A stretch of DNA of 64,000 nucleotides from Geomonas anaerohicana (GTDB taxonomy: Bacteria; Desulfobacterota; Desulfuromonadia; Geobacterales; Geobacteraceae). Of this stretch, positions 10,949 to 21,520 are shown in pieces. The DNA is taken from positions 496,001 through 560,000 of the forward strand of contig NZ_JAEMHL010000002.1 of assembly GCF_016458305.1 (NCBI RefSeq), written 5' to 3'. The notes under the pieces were generated by a model. The model searched no databases. It saw only the letters and a program-made list of their open reading frames with translations, and was not told where the DNA came from. The position numbers and the translations under genes are program-made. Every line of letters starts with the position of its first letter. Position 1 is the stretch's first letter.

Positions 10949-11103
10949 AACAGGGATAAAGGGGATAAAAGGGATAACGGCGGAAAAGCGATCTTAACGC
11001 AAAGCCGCAAGGACGCAAAGAGTAGGATCAAAACGCCGGGCTTTTGGTTTAAACCAGAATCTTTTGTTTTGGTTTTATCCATTTTATCCCTTTTATCCCT
11101 GTT
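10949..11103. repeat. GGGATAAA/CGCAAAG modular repeat, copy 2
   Basis: The 155-bp element has outer arms AACAGGGATAAAGGGG and the inverse TTTTATCCCTGTT. One internal block, AACGCAAAGCCGCAAGG, lies near 10997. It fills the kdsA-kdsD gap and ends about 10 bp before the kdsD ribosome-binding site. Confidence 0.9.
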
Positions 11104-11125
11104 TAATAGGTTTAAGGAGTTGATC

Positions 11126-12091
11126 TTGATTTTAGAAGAAGCAAAGCGGGTAATTAGAGTCGAGGCCGAGGCGCTTTTGCACCTGGAAGCCTCCATAGAC
11201 GTGGCTTTCGAGAAGGCCGTCGAGATGATACTCAACACCACCGGGCGCGTCGTCGTCACCGGCATGGGCAAGTCGGGCCTCATCGGCCAGAAGATCGCCT
11301 CCACCATGGCCTCCACCGGCACCCCGGCCTTTTTCCTGCACCCGGCGGAAGGGATCCACGGCGACCTGGGCATGATCATGAAAGGGGACGTCGTCATCGC
11401 CATCTCCAACTCCGGCGAAACTGACGAGGTGGTGCGCATCCTTCCGATCATCAAGCGTCTGGGCGCGTCCCTGATCGCCATGGCCGGCAACCCCAACTCC
11501 ACGCTGGCCAAAAGCGGCGACATCTTCCTCGACATCTCCGTGAAGGAGGAGGCCTGCCCGCTGGGGCTCGCCCCGACCGCGTCCACCACCGTGACGCTGG
11601 CCATGGGCGATGCCATTGCCGTGGCGCTCCTGGTGAGTCGCGGCTTCAAGGCCGAGGACTTCGCCATGTTCCACCCCGGTGGCGCACTGGGGCGGAGGCT
11701 CTTGCTGAAGGTCGAGGACATCATGCACTCCGGCGAGGAGTTGCCGCTGGTCACCTCCGGGACCCTGATGCGCGAGGCGCTCTTCACCATCACCTCGAAG
11801 GGGCTGGGCATTACCGGCGTCACCTCCGAGGACGGCGCCCTCGTGGGAGTCATCACCGACGGCGACCTGCGCCGGGCGCTGGGGCAGGGACTCGACATCA
11901 TCAATTTGCCGGCATCGGCGCTGATGAAGAAGGGGGGCAAGCGCATTCGCCGCGACGAACTGGCGGCGCGCGCCCTGCAGCAGATGGAGCAGTACTCCAT
12001 CACCTCGCTTTTCGTTTTCTCCGACGACGACGCCATCGCCCCGGTCGGCATCGTGCATCTGCACGACCTGCTGAAGGCCGGCATCGCTTAG
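11126..12091 (+). CDS. kdsD: Arabinose-5-phosphate isomerase (SIS plus two CBS domains)
   Basis: This 321-residue enzyme interconverts ribulose 5-phosphate and arabinose 5-phosphate, the first step of Kdo synthesis. An N-terminal SIS domain (VVVTGMGKSGLIGQKIAST, AISNSGETDEVV) is followed by two CBS repeats from about residue 200. No ATG fits; TTG 11126 is chosen because GGAG lies six bases upstream, and starting there gives a family-like length. KpsF or GutQ paralogues share the fold, but the kds neighbourhood favours KdsD. Confidence 0.92.
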   Translation: MILEEAKRVIRVEAEALLHLEASIDVAFEKAVEMILNTTGRVVVTGMGKSGLIGQKIASTMASTGTPAFFLHPAEGIHGDLGMIMKGDVVIAISNSGETDEVVRILPIIKRLGASLIAMAGNPNSTLAKSGDIFLDISVKEEACPLGLAPTASTTVTLAMGDAIAVALLVSRGFKAEDFAMFHPGGALGRRLLLKVEDIMHSGEELPLVTSGTLMREALFTITSKGLGITGVTSEDGALVGVITDGDLRRALGQGLDIINLPASALMKKGGKRIRRDELAARALQQMEQYSITSLFVFSDDDAIAPVGIVHLHDLLKAGIA

Positions 12092-12102
12092 ACAAAACAA
12101 TC

Positions 12103-12312
12103 AACAGGGGTAAAAGGGATACAGGGGATACAGGCAAAAATCCTTTTATTTAACGCAAAGCCGCAAAGGCGCAGAGAAAACATAAAAACAAACCGGTAGG
12201 CATGGGATTACTTCAGTCTTCATGTTCCTGTATTTGGACGATGCCTGAATTTCTTTGCGTCATTGCGTTCAAAAAGGCTTTGATTTATCCCTTTGATCCC
12301 TTTGATCCCTGT
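12103..12312. repeat. GGGATAAA/CGCAAAG modular repeat, copy 3
   Basis: The element is about 210 bp with outer arms AACAGGGGTAAAAGGGAT and the inverse ATCCCTTTGATCCCTGTT. Inside are AACGCAAAGCCGCAAAGG and the partial inverse TTTGCGTCATTGCG. It fills the kdsD-kdsC gap; the right arm has diverged more than in other copies. Confidence 0.85.
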
Positions 12313-12331
12313 TTGAATGTGTGAGGTTTTC

Positions 12332-12847
12332 ATGGAAGAAAGACTGAAAAAGATCAAGCTCTTGATACTCGACGTGGACGGCGTCCTCACCGACGGGCGC
12401 ATCATCTTTGATTCCAACGGCGTGGAAAGCAAGTTCTTCAACGTGAAGGACGGCCACGGCATCAAGATGCTGCAGCGCTCCGGCATCGAGGTCGGCATCA
12501 TCTCCGGCCGGGAATCCCAGGTGGTCTACAACCGGGCCGTGGAGCTTGGTATCGGGCAGGTCTACCAGAAGTCCCTGGACAAGCTGGTGCCGTACCGCCA
12601 GATGCTGGAGGCCACCGGTCTTTCCGACGAGCAGGTCGCCTTCATGGGCGACGACGTCATCGACATACCGCTTCTGAAGCGGGTCGGATTCGCCGCGGCA
12701 CCCGCCGATGCCGTCCAGGAGGTGTTTCCTTTCGCCCACTTCGTTGCCAGAAACCGCGGCGGCTGGGGGGCGGTGCGCGAACTCTGCGACCTGATCCTCA
12801 AGGCACAGGGAACCTGGGAGAGCGTGACCTCCAGGTATTACGTCTGA
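12332..12847 (+). CDS. kdsC: 3-deoxy-manno-octulosonate-8-phosphatase
   Basis: This 171-residue HAD-superfamily phosphatase without a cap domain dephosphorylates Kdo 8-phosphate. The HAD nucleophile motif is LILDVDGVLTDG (D14, D16). Motif II lies in IISGR, and motif III/IV includes the Lys region and FMGDDVIDIP. ATG 12332 has GTGAGG upstream and is preferred over ATG 12317. It is the last recognisable gene of the kds row; a strong terminator lies about 170 bp downstream. Confidence 0.93.
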   Translation: MEERLKKIKLLILDVDGVLTDGRIIFDSNGVESKFFNVKDGHGIKMLQRSGIEVGIISGRESQVVYNRAVELGIGQVYQKSLDKLVPYRQMLEATGLSDEQVAFMGDDVIDIPLLKRVGFAAAPADAVQEVFPFAHFVARNRGGWGAVRELCDLILKAQGTWESVTSRYYV

Positions 12848-13014
12848 ACCACAGATCCTACCGCCCAAGCAACAGATACTTTTGCAATTCGTGCAGATGT
12901 AATGTAACTCTGGGTAGATTGTCGAAGCGTCCTCCGACGGACTAGTTGCTCTTTTCCACCAGCCCATGAAGTTACAACCCCGGGCTAGAACATTCTTCAT
13001 CCTCCTGCTTCAAA

Positions 13015-13053
13015 CGAAGGGATGTCAACATTTGGACATCCCTTCGCTTTTTT
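13015..13053 (+). terminator. Rho-independent terminator
   Basis: A perfect 12-bp stem (CGAAGGGATGTC pairing with GACATCCCTTCG) encloses an 8-base loop and is followed at once by C then six T. It lies downstream of kdsC and should end the kds transcript. Confidence 0.88.
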
Positions 13054-13121
13054 GACGCGCTCTCCTCACTCCCCTTGCCTATGACCCTTCCCGATCTTTT
13101 TAGACTGGTCCTTTGTTAGTT

Positions 13122-13138
13122 TTTTCTGATACACTGTC
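13122..13138 (+). promoter_or_regulatory. Upstream motif shared by both polysaccharide promoters, copy 1
   Basis: TTTTCTGATACACTGTCC lies 129 bp before the -24 GG of the sigma-54-type promoter. The same core TTCTGATACACT occurs 127 bp before the second promoter. Matched spacing suggests an enhancer-binding site; the regulator is unknown. Confidence 0.45.
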
Positions 13139-13251
13139 CCCCCGCCAACTGAGCCTGCACCAATGAAAAATAGGACACAGCTGCTGCTTCAAACAGTTCT
13201 CATCCGTGTGCTGTACCTGTGACTTCTTTTTTTTCGCTGAGAATAGGAACA

Positions 13252-13268
13252 CGGCATGAAAGCTGCTG
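13252..13268 (+). promoter_or_regulatory. Sigma-54-type promoter of first polysaccharide block
   Basis: The sequence CGGCATGAAAGCTGCTG has GG (13253-13254), exactly 10 bases, then GC (13265-13266), the invariant -24/-12 spacing of RpoN promoters. The surrounding bases fit TGGCA-N7-TGCT. A start near 13278 would leave a leader of about 115 nt before the first dehydrogenase gene. Confidence 0.6.
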
Positions 13269-13392
13269 TGGAGTAAGTCGTTTCGGATACGGGGGCTGGC
13301 TCGCCCGGGTGACCGGGGGCAATCTCGTAGGTGCAGGCTGTACTTCAATGACCATTTTGTTGTGAAATCCACTGCTGGGGAGACCATCTTAG

Positions 13393-14679
<1,287 letters not shown>

Positions 14680-14712
14680 GCCGGTAATAGCTCCCCATTC
14701 TCAGGAGGAGAG

Positions 14713-15366
14713 ATGGACTACTTCGTACATGAATCATCCTTTGTCGATGACGGGGCCACGGTCGGCGCCGGCACCAAGATCTGGCACTTCTGCCACGTCA
14801 TGTCCGGGGCCGCCATCGGCGAGCGCTGCAGCTTCGGCCAGAACTGCGTGGTCTCCCCGGGGGTCGTGATCGGCTCCAACGTGAAGGTGCAGAACAACGT
14901 CTCCATCTACGAGGGGACCGTGATCGAGGACGACGTCTTCCTGGGTCCCTCCTGCGTGCTCACCAACGTCACCAACCCGAGGTCGCAGGTGCTGCGCCGC
15001 GCCCTCTACGAGAGGACCCTGCTCAAGCGCGGCTGTTCAATCGGGGCCAACGCCACCGTGGTCTGCGGCATCACCCTCGGGCGCTACGCCTTCGTGGCGG
15101 CCGGGGCGGTGGTGGCCAAGGACGTCCCCGATTACGCCCTCATGGTCGGCGTCCCCGCCCGCCAGAAGGGGTGGATGAGCCGTCACGGGCACCTGCTGAA
15201 GAACCCGGACCGGGAAGGGGTGATGACCTGCCCCGAGAGCGGGCTGCGCTACCGCGAGGTCGAGCCGGGGGTGCTGCGCTGCCTCGACCTGGACGAGGAG
15301 GCCCCGCTGCCACCCGAGCTGGCGGTAGGGAAGGATTTCTACGATGCCTTGAAAGGGGGCGCCTAG
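14713..15366 (+). CDS. WbpD-like UDP-amino-sugar N-acetyltransferase, copy 1
   Basis: This 217-residue left-handed beta-helix protein carries hexapeptide repeats through about residue 150 (VGAGTKIWHF, IGERCSFGQN, IEDDVFLGPSCVLTNV). It ends with an extension holding two Cys in a zinc-ribbon-like TCPESGLRYREVEPGVLRC segment. WbpD acetylates the 3-amino group of UDP-GlcNAc(3N)A. GGAGGAG precedes the start. A paralogue lies at 32159 in the same order relative to its dehydrogenase and aminotransferase. Confidence 0.86.
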   Translation: MDYFVHESSFVDDGATVGAGTKIWHFCHVMSGAAIGERCSFGQNCVVSPGVVIGSNVKVQNNVSIYEGTVIEDDVFLGPSCVLTNVTNPRSQVLRRALYERTLLKRGCSIGANATVVCGITLGRYAFVAAGAVVAKDVPDYALMVGVPARQKGWMSRHGHLLKNPDREGVMTCPESGLRYREVEPGVLRCLDLDEEAPLPPELAVGKDFYDALKGGA

Positions 15367-15369
15367 ACC

Positions 15370-16470
15370 GTGACCAAGCTCGAATTCATCGATCTGAAGA
15401 GCCAGCAGCAGCGCATCATGCCCGAGCTGGAGCGGCGCATGAAGGCGGTGCTGGCCCACGGGCAGTACATCATGGGGCCGGAGGTGGCGGAATTAGAGGA
15501 GAAGCTGGCCCGCTACGCAGGAACCAGGCACTGCATCACGGTGGCGAGCGGCACCGACGCCCTGCTGGTGGCGCTGATGGCCCTGGGCATAGGACGCGGC
15601 GACGAGGTGATCACCTCGCCCTTCACCTTCATCGCGACCGGTGAGATGATCGCGCTCCTCGCTGCGACGCCGGTCTTCGTCGACATCGACCCGGTCACCT
15701 ACAACCTCGACCCCGCACGCATAGAGGCCGCCATCACCCCCCGCACCAGGGCGATCATGCCGGTGAGCCTCTACGGCCAGTGCGCCGACTTCGACGCCAT
15801 CAACGCGATCGCTGCGGCCCATGGCCTCCCGGTGATCGAGGACGCCTGCCAGAGCTTCGGCGCCACCTATCGCGGCCGGCGCTCCTGTGCCCTTTCCAGC
15901 ATCGGCTGCACCAGCTTCTTCCCGTCCAAGCCGCTTGGCTGCTACGGCGACGGGGGAGCCTGCTTCACCGACGACGACGTACTGGCCGTGAAGATGCGCC
16001 AGGTGCGCCTGCACGGGCAGGACCGCAGGTATCATCACCCCACCCTGGGGATCAACGGCCGCATGGACACCCTCCAGGCCGCCATCGTGCTCGCCAAGCT
16101 GGAGGTCTTCGAGGACGAGGTGGCGGCCCGGGGGCGCATCGGTGCGCGCTACAGCGAACTGCTGCAGGGGGGTGTCGGCACCCCGCGCCTTGCTGACGGC
16201 AACAGCTCCGTCTACGCGCAGTACACGGTAGCGGTCGAGCGCCGTGAGGAGCTGCAAAAGGGGCTGGCCGAGGCGGGCATTCCCACCGCGGTGCACTACC
16301 CGATCCCCCTGCACCTGCAACCGGTCTTCGCAGGGCTTGGGTACCAAAGGGGGGACTTCCCGGTTTCCGAGACGGCCGGGGAGCGGGTGATGAGCCTACC
16401 CATGCATCCGTACCTGACCGAGGAGCAGCTTGCCTTCATCACGGAGCACGTGCTGCGCCTGACCAGATAA
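15370..16470 (+). CDS. WbpE-like PLP sugar aminotransferase, copy 1
   Basis: This 366-residue DegT/DnrJ/EryC1-type enzyme has PLP lysine K187 in TSFFPSKPLGCYGDGGAC. Cofactor motifs include VASGTDALLVALMALG and EDACQSFGATY. In the WbpB/WbpE couple it transaminates the 3-keto-uronate to the 3-amino sugar. It starts with GTG 15370, four bases after the acetyltransferase stop. The paralogue at 32811 has exactly the same length. No WbpB-type 3-dehydrogenase is present in this block, so it may share the one at 31153. Confidence 0.87.
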   Translation: MTKLEFIDLKSQQQRIMPELERRMKAVLAHGQYIMGPEVAELEEKLARYAGTRHCITVASGTDALLVALMALGIGRGDEVITSPFTFIATGEMIALLAATPVFVDIDPVTYNLDPARIEAAITPRTRAIMPVSLYGQCADFDAINAIAAAHGLPVIEDACQSFGATYRGRRSCALSSIGCTSFFPSKPLGCYGDGGACFTDDDVLAVKMRQVRLHGQDRRYHHPTLGINGRMDTLQAAIVLAKLEVFEDEVAARGRIGARYSELLQGGVGTPRLADGNSSVYAQYTVAVERREELQKGLAEAGIPTAVHYPIPLHLQPVFAGLGYQRGDFPVSETAGERVMSLPMHPYLTEEQLAFITEHVLRLTR

Positions 16471-16496
16471 ACCGAATTCAACCAAAGAGGAAAACG

Positions 16497-17480
16497 ATGG
16501 CATTGAACGAGATCAAAGGAAGCAGGGTAGTGGTAATCGGCGGCGCCGGTTTTATCGGTTCCCACGTGGTGGGCGAACTGCTGAAGACCGAGGTCGGCTC
16601 CGTCGTCGTCTACGACAACTTCACCCGGGGCAAAATGTCCAATCTCGACCCGCACCTGGCCGACCCCCGCTGCACCATCTACCCGCACGGCGGTGACGTG
16701 CGCGACGTGGACCTTCTGGACGACGCCCTCAAGGGGGCGGACTACGTGATCCATCTCGCCGCCATGTGGCTTCTGCACTGCCGGGACTTTCCCCGCACCG
16801 CCTTCCACGTCAACATCGAGGGGACCTTCAACGTCCTCGAGGCGTGCGTGCGCAACCAGGTGAAGAAGCTCGTCTACTCCTCCTCCGCTTCCGTGTACGG
16901 CGACGCGGTCGAGGTCCCCATGACCGAGGATCATCCCTTCAACAACCGCAACTTCTACGGCGCCACCAAGATCGCCGGCGAGGCGATGTGCCGCGCCTAC
17001 TTCGACCGCTACGGCCTGAACTACGTCGGCCTGCGTTACATGAACGTCTACGGCCCGCACCAGGACCAGACCGCGGTCTACACCGGGGTCATCCCGATCA
17101 TGCTCAACAAGATCGACGCCAACGAGCAGCCGGTGATCAACGGCGACGGTTCCCAGGCCTACGACTTCATCGACGTGGAGGACGTGGCCCGCTGCAACGT
17201 CAAGGCCCTGATCTCGGAGGCGACCGACCGTTTCTACAACGTGGGGACCGGGGTGCAGACCTCGATCCGCGAGCTGTGCGACCTGATCCTCGAGTTAAAG
17301 CAGAGCGACCTCAAGGTCCAGTACCGCCCCTACAGCGCCGACGACGCCCGGGCCCTGGTGCAGAACCGCATCGGCTGCCCCAAGAACGCCGAGGCCGACC
17401 TCGGCTTCACCTACCAGCTGTCCCTGCGCGAGGGGCTCAAGAAACTGATCGCCTGGAGGGACGCCCATGGCAACCGATAA
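16497..17480 (+). CDS. Extended SDR nucleotide-sugar epimerase/dehydratase
   Basis: This 327-residue protein has the NAD-binding VIGGAGFIGSHVVGELL motif at residues 12-28, DVRD, and HLAA. The catalytic SSSASVYG and Y154-x3-K158 (FYGATK) are intact, and the C-terminal half carries RYMNVYGPHQ and YDFIDVEDVA as in GalE and UDP-glucuronate decarboxylase relatives. The substrate cannot be named. The next gene is an aminotransferase that overlaps it by 14 bases, so the SDR probably prepares a keto or epimerised sugar for amination. Confidence 0.8.
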   Translation: MALNEIKGSRVVVIGGAGFIGSHVVGELLKTEVGSVVVYDNFTRGKMSNLDPHLADPRCTIYPHGGDVRDVDLLDDALKGADYVIHLAAMWLLHCRDFPRTAFHVNIEGTFNVLEACVRNQVKKLVYSSSASVYGDAVEVPMTEDHPFNNRNFYGATKIAGEAMCRAYFDRYGLNYVGLRYMNVYGPHQDQTAVYTGVIPIMLNKIDANEQPVINGDGSQAYDFIDVEDVARCNVKALISEATDRFYNVGTGVQTSIRELCDLILELKQSDLKVQYRPYSADDARALVQNRIGCPKNAEADLGFTYQLSLREGLKKLIAWRDAHGNR

Positions 17481-18618
17481 GCGCACCATCCAGATCTCGC
17501 TCCCCTGCACCGGCGAGGAGGAGTGGCAGGCCTGCCGCGGACCGCTGGAGAGCGGCTGGCTCACCCAGGGGCCCCAGGTGGCCGCCTTCGAGAAGGGGTT
17601 TGCCGAGCGGCACCGGGTCACGCACGCCCTCGCCACCACGTCCTGCACCACCGCACTGCACCTGGCCCTCGCCGCGCTCGGCATCGGCCCGGGCGACGAG
17701 GTGATCGTCCCCGCCTTCACCTGGATCGCCACGGCCAACGCCGTGCTCTACTGCGGCGCGACCCCGGTCTTCGCTGACGTGAGGCGCGACACCTACAACA
17801 TCGACGTCGAGGACGTCAAGCGGCGCCTGACCCCGCGCACCAAGGCCATCATCCCGGTGCACCTGTTCGGCCTGACCGCCGACATGGACGCCCTGCGCGC
17901 CGTGCTCCCTAAAGGGGTGCGCATCGTGGAGGACGCCGCCTGCGCCTCGGGTGCCTCCTACCAGGGGACCCCCGCCGGGGGGCTGGGCGACTGCGCCGCC
18001 TTCTCCTTCCACCCGCGCAAGTCGATCACCACCGGCGAGGGGGGGATGCTGACCACCAACGACCCGGAGCTGGCCGAGATCGCCAACATGCTCAGAAACC
18101 ACGGCGCCAGCCTCTCCGAGGAACAGCGCCACCTCGGGCCGCGTCCCTACCTCTTGCCGGAATTCAACCTGCTCGGCTTCAACTACCGGATGACCGACCT
18201 GCAGGGCGCGGTGGGGCTGGTGCAGCTGGGCAAGCTGGACGGTTTCCTCGCCGAGCGGCGCCGCTGGGCGGATTGGTATCGCGAGGAGCTGGAGAAGATC
18301 GGCTGGATCCGCCCCCCCAAGGTCCCGCAGGGGTACGAGCACGCCTGGCAGGCCTACGTCACCTACGTCGACCCGGAGCGCGCGCCCTACGCGAGGAATG
18401 AGATCATGGACCGGCTGCAGCAGCGCGGCATCGCCACCCGTCCCGGGACCCACGCCGTGCACATGCTCGGCTACTACCGCGACCGCCTCGGCCTGAAGCC
18501 GGAAGAATTCCCCGGGGCGCGCGACTGCGACGCGCACACCATGGCCATCCCGCTGCACAACCGCATGTCCGCCGAGGACTACGCCTACGTGGTGCAGGCG
18601 CTGAAGGACATCGCCTGA
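17467..18618 (+). CDS. DegT-family sugar aminotransferase
   Basis: This 383-residue PLP enzyme has Schiff-base lysine K185 in [16 protein letters not shown]. Supporting motifs are TTSCTTALHLALAALG, PAFTWIATANAV and EDAACASGASY. It is the ArnB/PseC/PglE-like branch by motif rather than WbpE-like, and probably forms a 4-amino sugar that the formyltransferase at 21521 or an acyltransferase then modifies. The start overlaps the SDR by 14 bases; the asparagine-synthase-like gene starts two bases after its stop. Confidence 0.86.
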   Translation: MATDKRTIQISLPCTGEEEWQACRGPLESGWLTQGPQVAAFEKGFAERHRVTHALATTSCTTALHLALAALGIGPGDEVIVPAFTWIATANAVLYCGATPVFADVRRDTYNIDVEDVKRRLTPRTKAIIPVHLFGLTADMDALRAVLPKGVRIVEDAACASGASYQGTPAGGLGDCAAFSFHPRKSITTGEGGMLTTNDPELAEIANMLRNHGASLSEEQRHLGPRPYLLPEFNLLGFNYRMTDLQGAVGLVQLGKLDGFLAERRRWADWYREELEKIGWIRPPKVPQGYEHAWQAYVTYVDPERAPYARNEIMDRLQQRGIATRPGTHAVHMLGYYRDRLGLKPEEFPGARDCDAHTMAIPLHNRMSAEDYAYVVQALKDIA

Positions 18619-18619
18619 T

Positions 18620-20497
18620 ATGTGCGGCATAGCCGGCATCCTCAACTTCGACCGGGCCCCGGTCTCCCCGGTCATCCTGCGCCGGATGACCGACGCCATC
18701 GCCCACCGCGGCCCGGACGGCGAAGGGCACTACGTCGACGGGCCGCTCGGGCTTGGGCACCGCCGCCTCGCCATCATCGACCTATCCCCGGCCGGGCAGC
18801 AGCCCATGGCCAGCGGCGATTACGTCATCAGCTACAACGGCGAGGTGTACAACTTCAAGGAGCTGAAGGTCGAGCTGGAGTCGCTGGGGCACCAGTTCCA
18901 CTCCAAGACCGACACCGAGGTGGTGATCCACGCCTATCTCGCCTGGGGGGAGCGCTGCGTCGAGCGCTTCAACGGCATGTTCGCCCTGGCCATCTGGGAC
19001 AAGCGCCGCCGCGAGCTGTTCCTGGCCCGGGACCGCTACGGCATCAAGCCGCTCTACTACGCGCTGTCATCGCGGTGGCTCCTGTTCGGCTCCGAGCAGA
19101 AGGCCCTGCTCGCCCACCCGGAGCTCAATCCCGCCGTGGACCGCGAGGCGCTGGTCGAGTACTTCACCTTCCAGAACATCTTCACCGACCGCACCCTGCT
19201 GCAGGGGGTGAAGCTGTTCCCCCCGGGCTCTTGGGCCAAGGTCGCCCTGGACCGCCCGGCCGCGCAGCTCGCCCCGGTGCAGTACTGGGACTACGACTTC
19301 GGTGAGCCGGAACATCCCCTTAGCGAGGCGGAGTACCTGGAGGAGCTGAACCGGCTCTTCTGCCAGGCCGTGAACCGACAGCTGGTCAGCGACGTCGACG
19401 TCGGCTGCTACCTGAGCGGCGGCATGGACTCCGGCTCCATCACCGCGGTGGCCGGGTCGCAGCTACCCTACATCAAGACCTTCACCTGCGGCTTCGACCT
19501 CAGTTCCGCCTCGGGGCTGGAACTTGGCTTCGATGAGCGCAAGCGCGCGGAGCACATGTCCTACCTCTTCAAGACGGAGCACTACGAGATGGTCCTGAAG
19601 GCGGGGGACATGGAGCGCTGCCTGCCGACGCTCACCTACCATCTCGAGGAGCCGAGGGTGGGGCAGAGCTACCCCAACTACTACGCCGCGAAGCTCGCCT
19701 CACGGTTCGTCAAGGTCGTCCTCTCCGGCGCCGGCGGCGACGAGCTCTTCGGTGGCTACCCCTGGCGCTATTACCGGGCGGTGAACAACGACAACTTCGA
19801 AGACTACGTCGACAAGTACTTCCGCTACTGGAAGCGGCTCATCCCGGCCAGGGACGTCACCCGCGTCTTCCAGCCCATCTGGGACGACGTGAGCGGGGTG
19901 CAGACGCGCGACATCTTCTCGAATGTCTTCAAGAAGCACGAACACCGGCTCTCGACGCCGGCCGACTACATCAACCACTCGCTCTACTTCGAGGCGAAGA
20001 CCTTCCTGCACGGGCTCCTGGTGATCGAGGACAAGATCAGCATGGCGCACAGCCTGGAGACCCGCGTCCCGTTCCTGGACAACGACCTGGTCGACTTCGC
20101 CCAGAAGATCCCGGTCTCCTTCAAGCTGCGCAGCCTGGAAGAGGTGGTGCGCATCGACGAGAACGAGCCGGGCAAGGAGCAGAAGTACTTCCAGAAGACC
20201 AACGACGGCAAGATCATCCTGCGCCGGGTGATGGAGCGCTACATCCCCGACAGCGTGACCAAAGCGGAGAAGCAGGGGTTCTCGGCCCCGGACGCCTCCT
20301 GGTTCAAGGGGGAGAGCATCGACTACGTGCGCCGCAACCTCCTGGAGGGGAACCCCCTCATCTACCAGTACCTGGACCGCAAGGTGGTGCACGAGCTCGT
20401 GGACGACCACCTAAGCGGCAGGCAGAACCGGCGCCTGTTCATCTGGTCGCTTTTGAACGTGGAGCAGTGGCTCAAGCAATACGCGGAGGGGCAATGA
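18620..20497 (+). CDS. Asparagine-synthase-type glutamine amidotransferase, copy 1
   Basis: This 625-residue protein starts MCGIAGIL, exposing Cys2, the N-terminal glutaminase nucleophile. A class II glutaminase (to about 190) with HRRLAIIDLS and YNGEVYNF is followed by an ATP pyrophosphatase-type synthetase domain with SGGMDSGS near 268-275. Such AsnB-like genes in O-antigen loci, for example wbpS, amidate sugar uronates. In this context uronamide formation is a better inference than asparagine synthesis, but both remain possible. It overlaps the methyltransferase by ATGA. Confidence 0.85.
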   Translation: MCGIAGILNFDRAPVSPVILRRMTDAIAHRGPDGEGHYVDGPLGLGHRRLAIIDLSPAGQQPMASGDYVISYNGEVYNFKELKVELESLGHQFHSKTDTEVVIHAYLAWGERCVERFNGMFALAIWDKRRRELFLARDRYGIKPLYYALSSRWLLFGSEQKALLAHPELNPAVDREALVEYFTFQNIFTDRTLLQGVKLFPPGSWAKVALDRPAAQLAPVQYWDYDFGEPEHPLSEAEYLEELNRLFCQAVNRQLVSDVDVGCYLSGGMDSGSITAVAGSQLPYIKTFTCGFDLSSASGLELGFDERKRAEHMSYLFKTEHYEMVLKAGDMERCLPTLTYHLEEPRVGQSYPNYYAAKLASRFVKVVLSGAGGDELFGGYPWRYYRAVNNDNFEDYVDKYFRYWKRLIPARDVTRVFQPIWDDVSGVQTRDIFSNVFKKHEHRLSTPADYINHSLYFEAKTFLHGLLVIEDKISMAHSLETRVPFLDNDLVDFAQKIPVSFKLRSLEEVVRIDENEPGKEQKYFQKTNDGKIILRRVMERYIPDSVTKAEKQGFSAPDASWFKGESIDYVRRNLLEGNPLIYQYLDRKVVHELVDDHLSGRQNRRLFIWSLLNVEQWLKQYAEGQ

Positions 20498-21471
20498 CAA
20501 GGGAAGAGTTCGCCGGCAAACTGCAGGCACTTTTGGGTGACAAGGTGGTGTTCGCGCCGGGCGCCAACTTCGCCTCGCTGGCTGCGACGGCCGAGGCAGC
20601 CGAGCAGTCGCAGACCAACGACGCCTTCTCGGACAAGTGGGGGCGCTACGACCAGAGCGAGGAGAAGCAGCGGCTCTACGAGATGCAGAGAAAGTGGTAC
20701 CTCGACCTCTACGGCTTCTCCGGGGAAGAGGATCTCGCCTCCTTCCTGGAGGGACGCGGGGTGATCTTCGACGCCGGCTGTGGCCTGGGCTACAAGGCGG
20801 CCTGGTTCGCGGAGCTGGCGCCGCACTCCCTGGTGATCGGCATCGACTTCTCCGACGCGGCCAGGCAGGCGGCGCAGAACTACCGCCATCTGCCCAACCT
20901 GTTCTTCATCCGAGGCGACATAGCCGCCACCCCTTTTCCCGACGGCTCGGTCGACTACGTGAGCTGCGACCAGGTCATCATGCACACCCAGAACCCGGAC
21001 CTGACCTTCGCCGAGCTGACCCGGATCACCAGGAAGGGGGGAGGGGAGTTCGCCTGCTACTTCTACCGCAAGAAGGCGCTGCCGCGCGAGCTTCTGGACG
21101 ATCACTTCCGGCTGCGCTGCAAGGAGATGGCTAGCGACGAACTGTGGGCGATGTCGGAGCAGTTGACCGAGCTGGGCAAGAGACTCTCCGAGCTGAAGGT
21201 GAGCTTCGACGCCCCCGACATCCCGGCGCTGGGCATCAAGGGGGGGCGCTACGACATCCAGCGCTTCTTGTACTGGAACTTCATCAAGTGCTTCTGGAGC
21301 GAGGAGCTGGGACCAGAGACCTCGGTGGTGACCAACTACGACTGGTACAGCCCGAGCAACGCGCGGCGCTACGGCAAGGAGGAGGTGCTGGCGCTCGTCG
21401 AGCAGCAGGGGCTTGCCACCAGGCACTTCCACGAGGAGGAGGCCTGCTACAGCGGCAGGTTCGGGCGTTGA
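20494..21471 (+). CDS. Class I SAM-dependent methyltransferase
   Basis: This 325-residue protein has SAM motif I as VIFDAGCGLGYKAAWF at about residues 90-105. An acidic end to strand 2 (GIDFSD) and a YVSCDQVIMHTQ post-II region follow. ATG 20494 is chosen for its ATGA overlap with the preceding gene and upstream CGGAGGGG, rather than the longer frame from 20467. The acceptor is unknown; its position within the sugar operon suggests O- or N-methylation of a sugar or lipid-linked intermediate. Confidence 0.78.
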   Translation: MTREEFAGKLQALLGDKVVFAPGANFASLAATAEAAEQSQTNDAFSDKWGRYDQSEEKQRLYEMQRKWYLDLYGFSGEEDLASFLEGRGVIFDAGCGLGYKAAWFAELAPHSLVIGIDFSDAARQAAQNYRHLPNLFFIRGDIAATPFPDGSVDYVSCDQVIMHTQNPDLTFAELTRITRKGGGEFACYFYRKKALPRELLDDHFRLRCKEMASDELWAMSEQLTELGKRLSELKVSFDAPDIPALGIKGGRYDIQRFLYWNFIKCFWSEELGPETSVVTNYDWYSPSNARRYGKEEVLALVEQQGLATRHFHEEEACYSGRFGR

Positions 21472-21520
21472 AAGGTCCTATGGCAAAAGAAAAGAACGTG
21501 CCGGTTATCAGGGGTGGTCT

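Larger units (their letters stand above)
12848..13392. other. 545-bp gap between kdsC and the polysaccharide locus
   Basis: No credible gene is seen. The left part ends in the terminator at 13015-13053. The right part is A+T-richer and holds the shared TTCTGATACACT motif (13124-13135) and a sigma-54-type promoter (13253-13266). This is the boundary between the core gene row and the glycan locus. Confidence 0.7.
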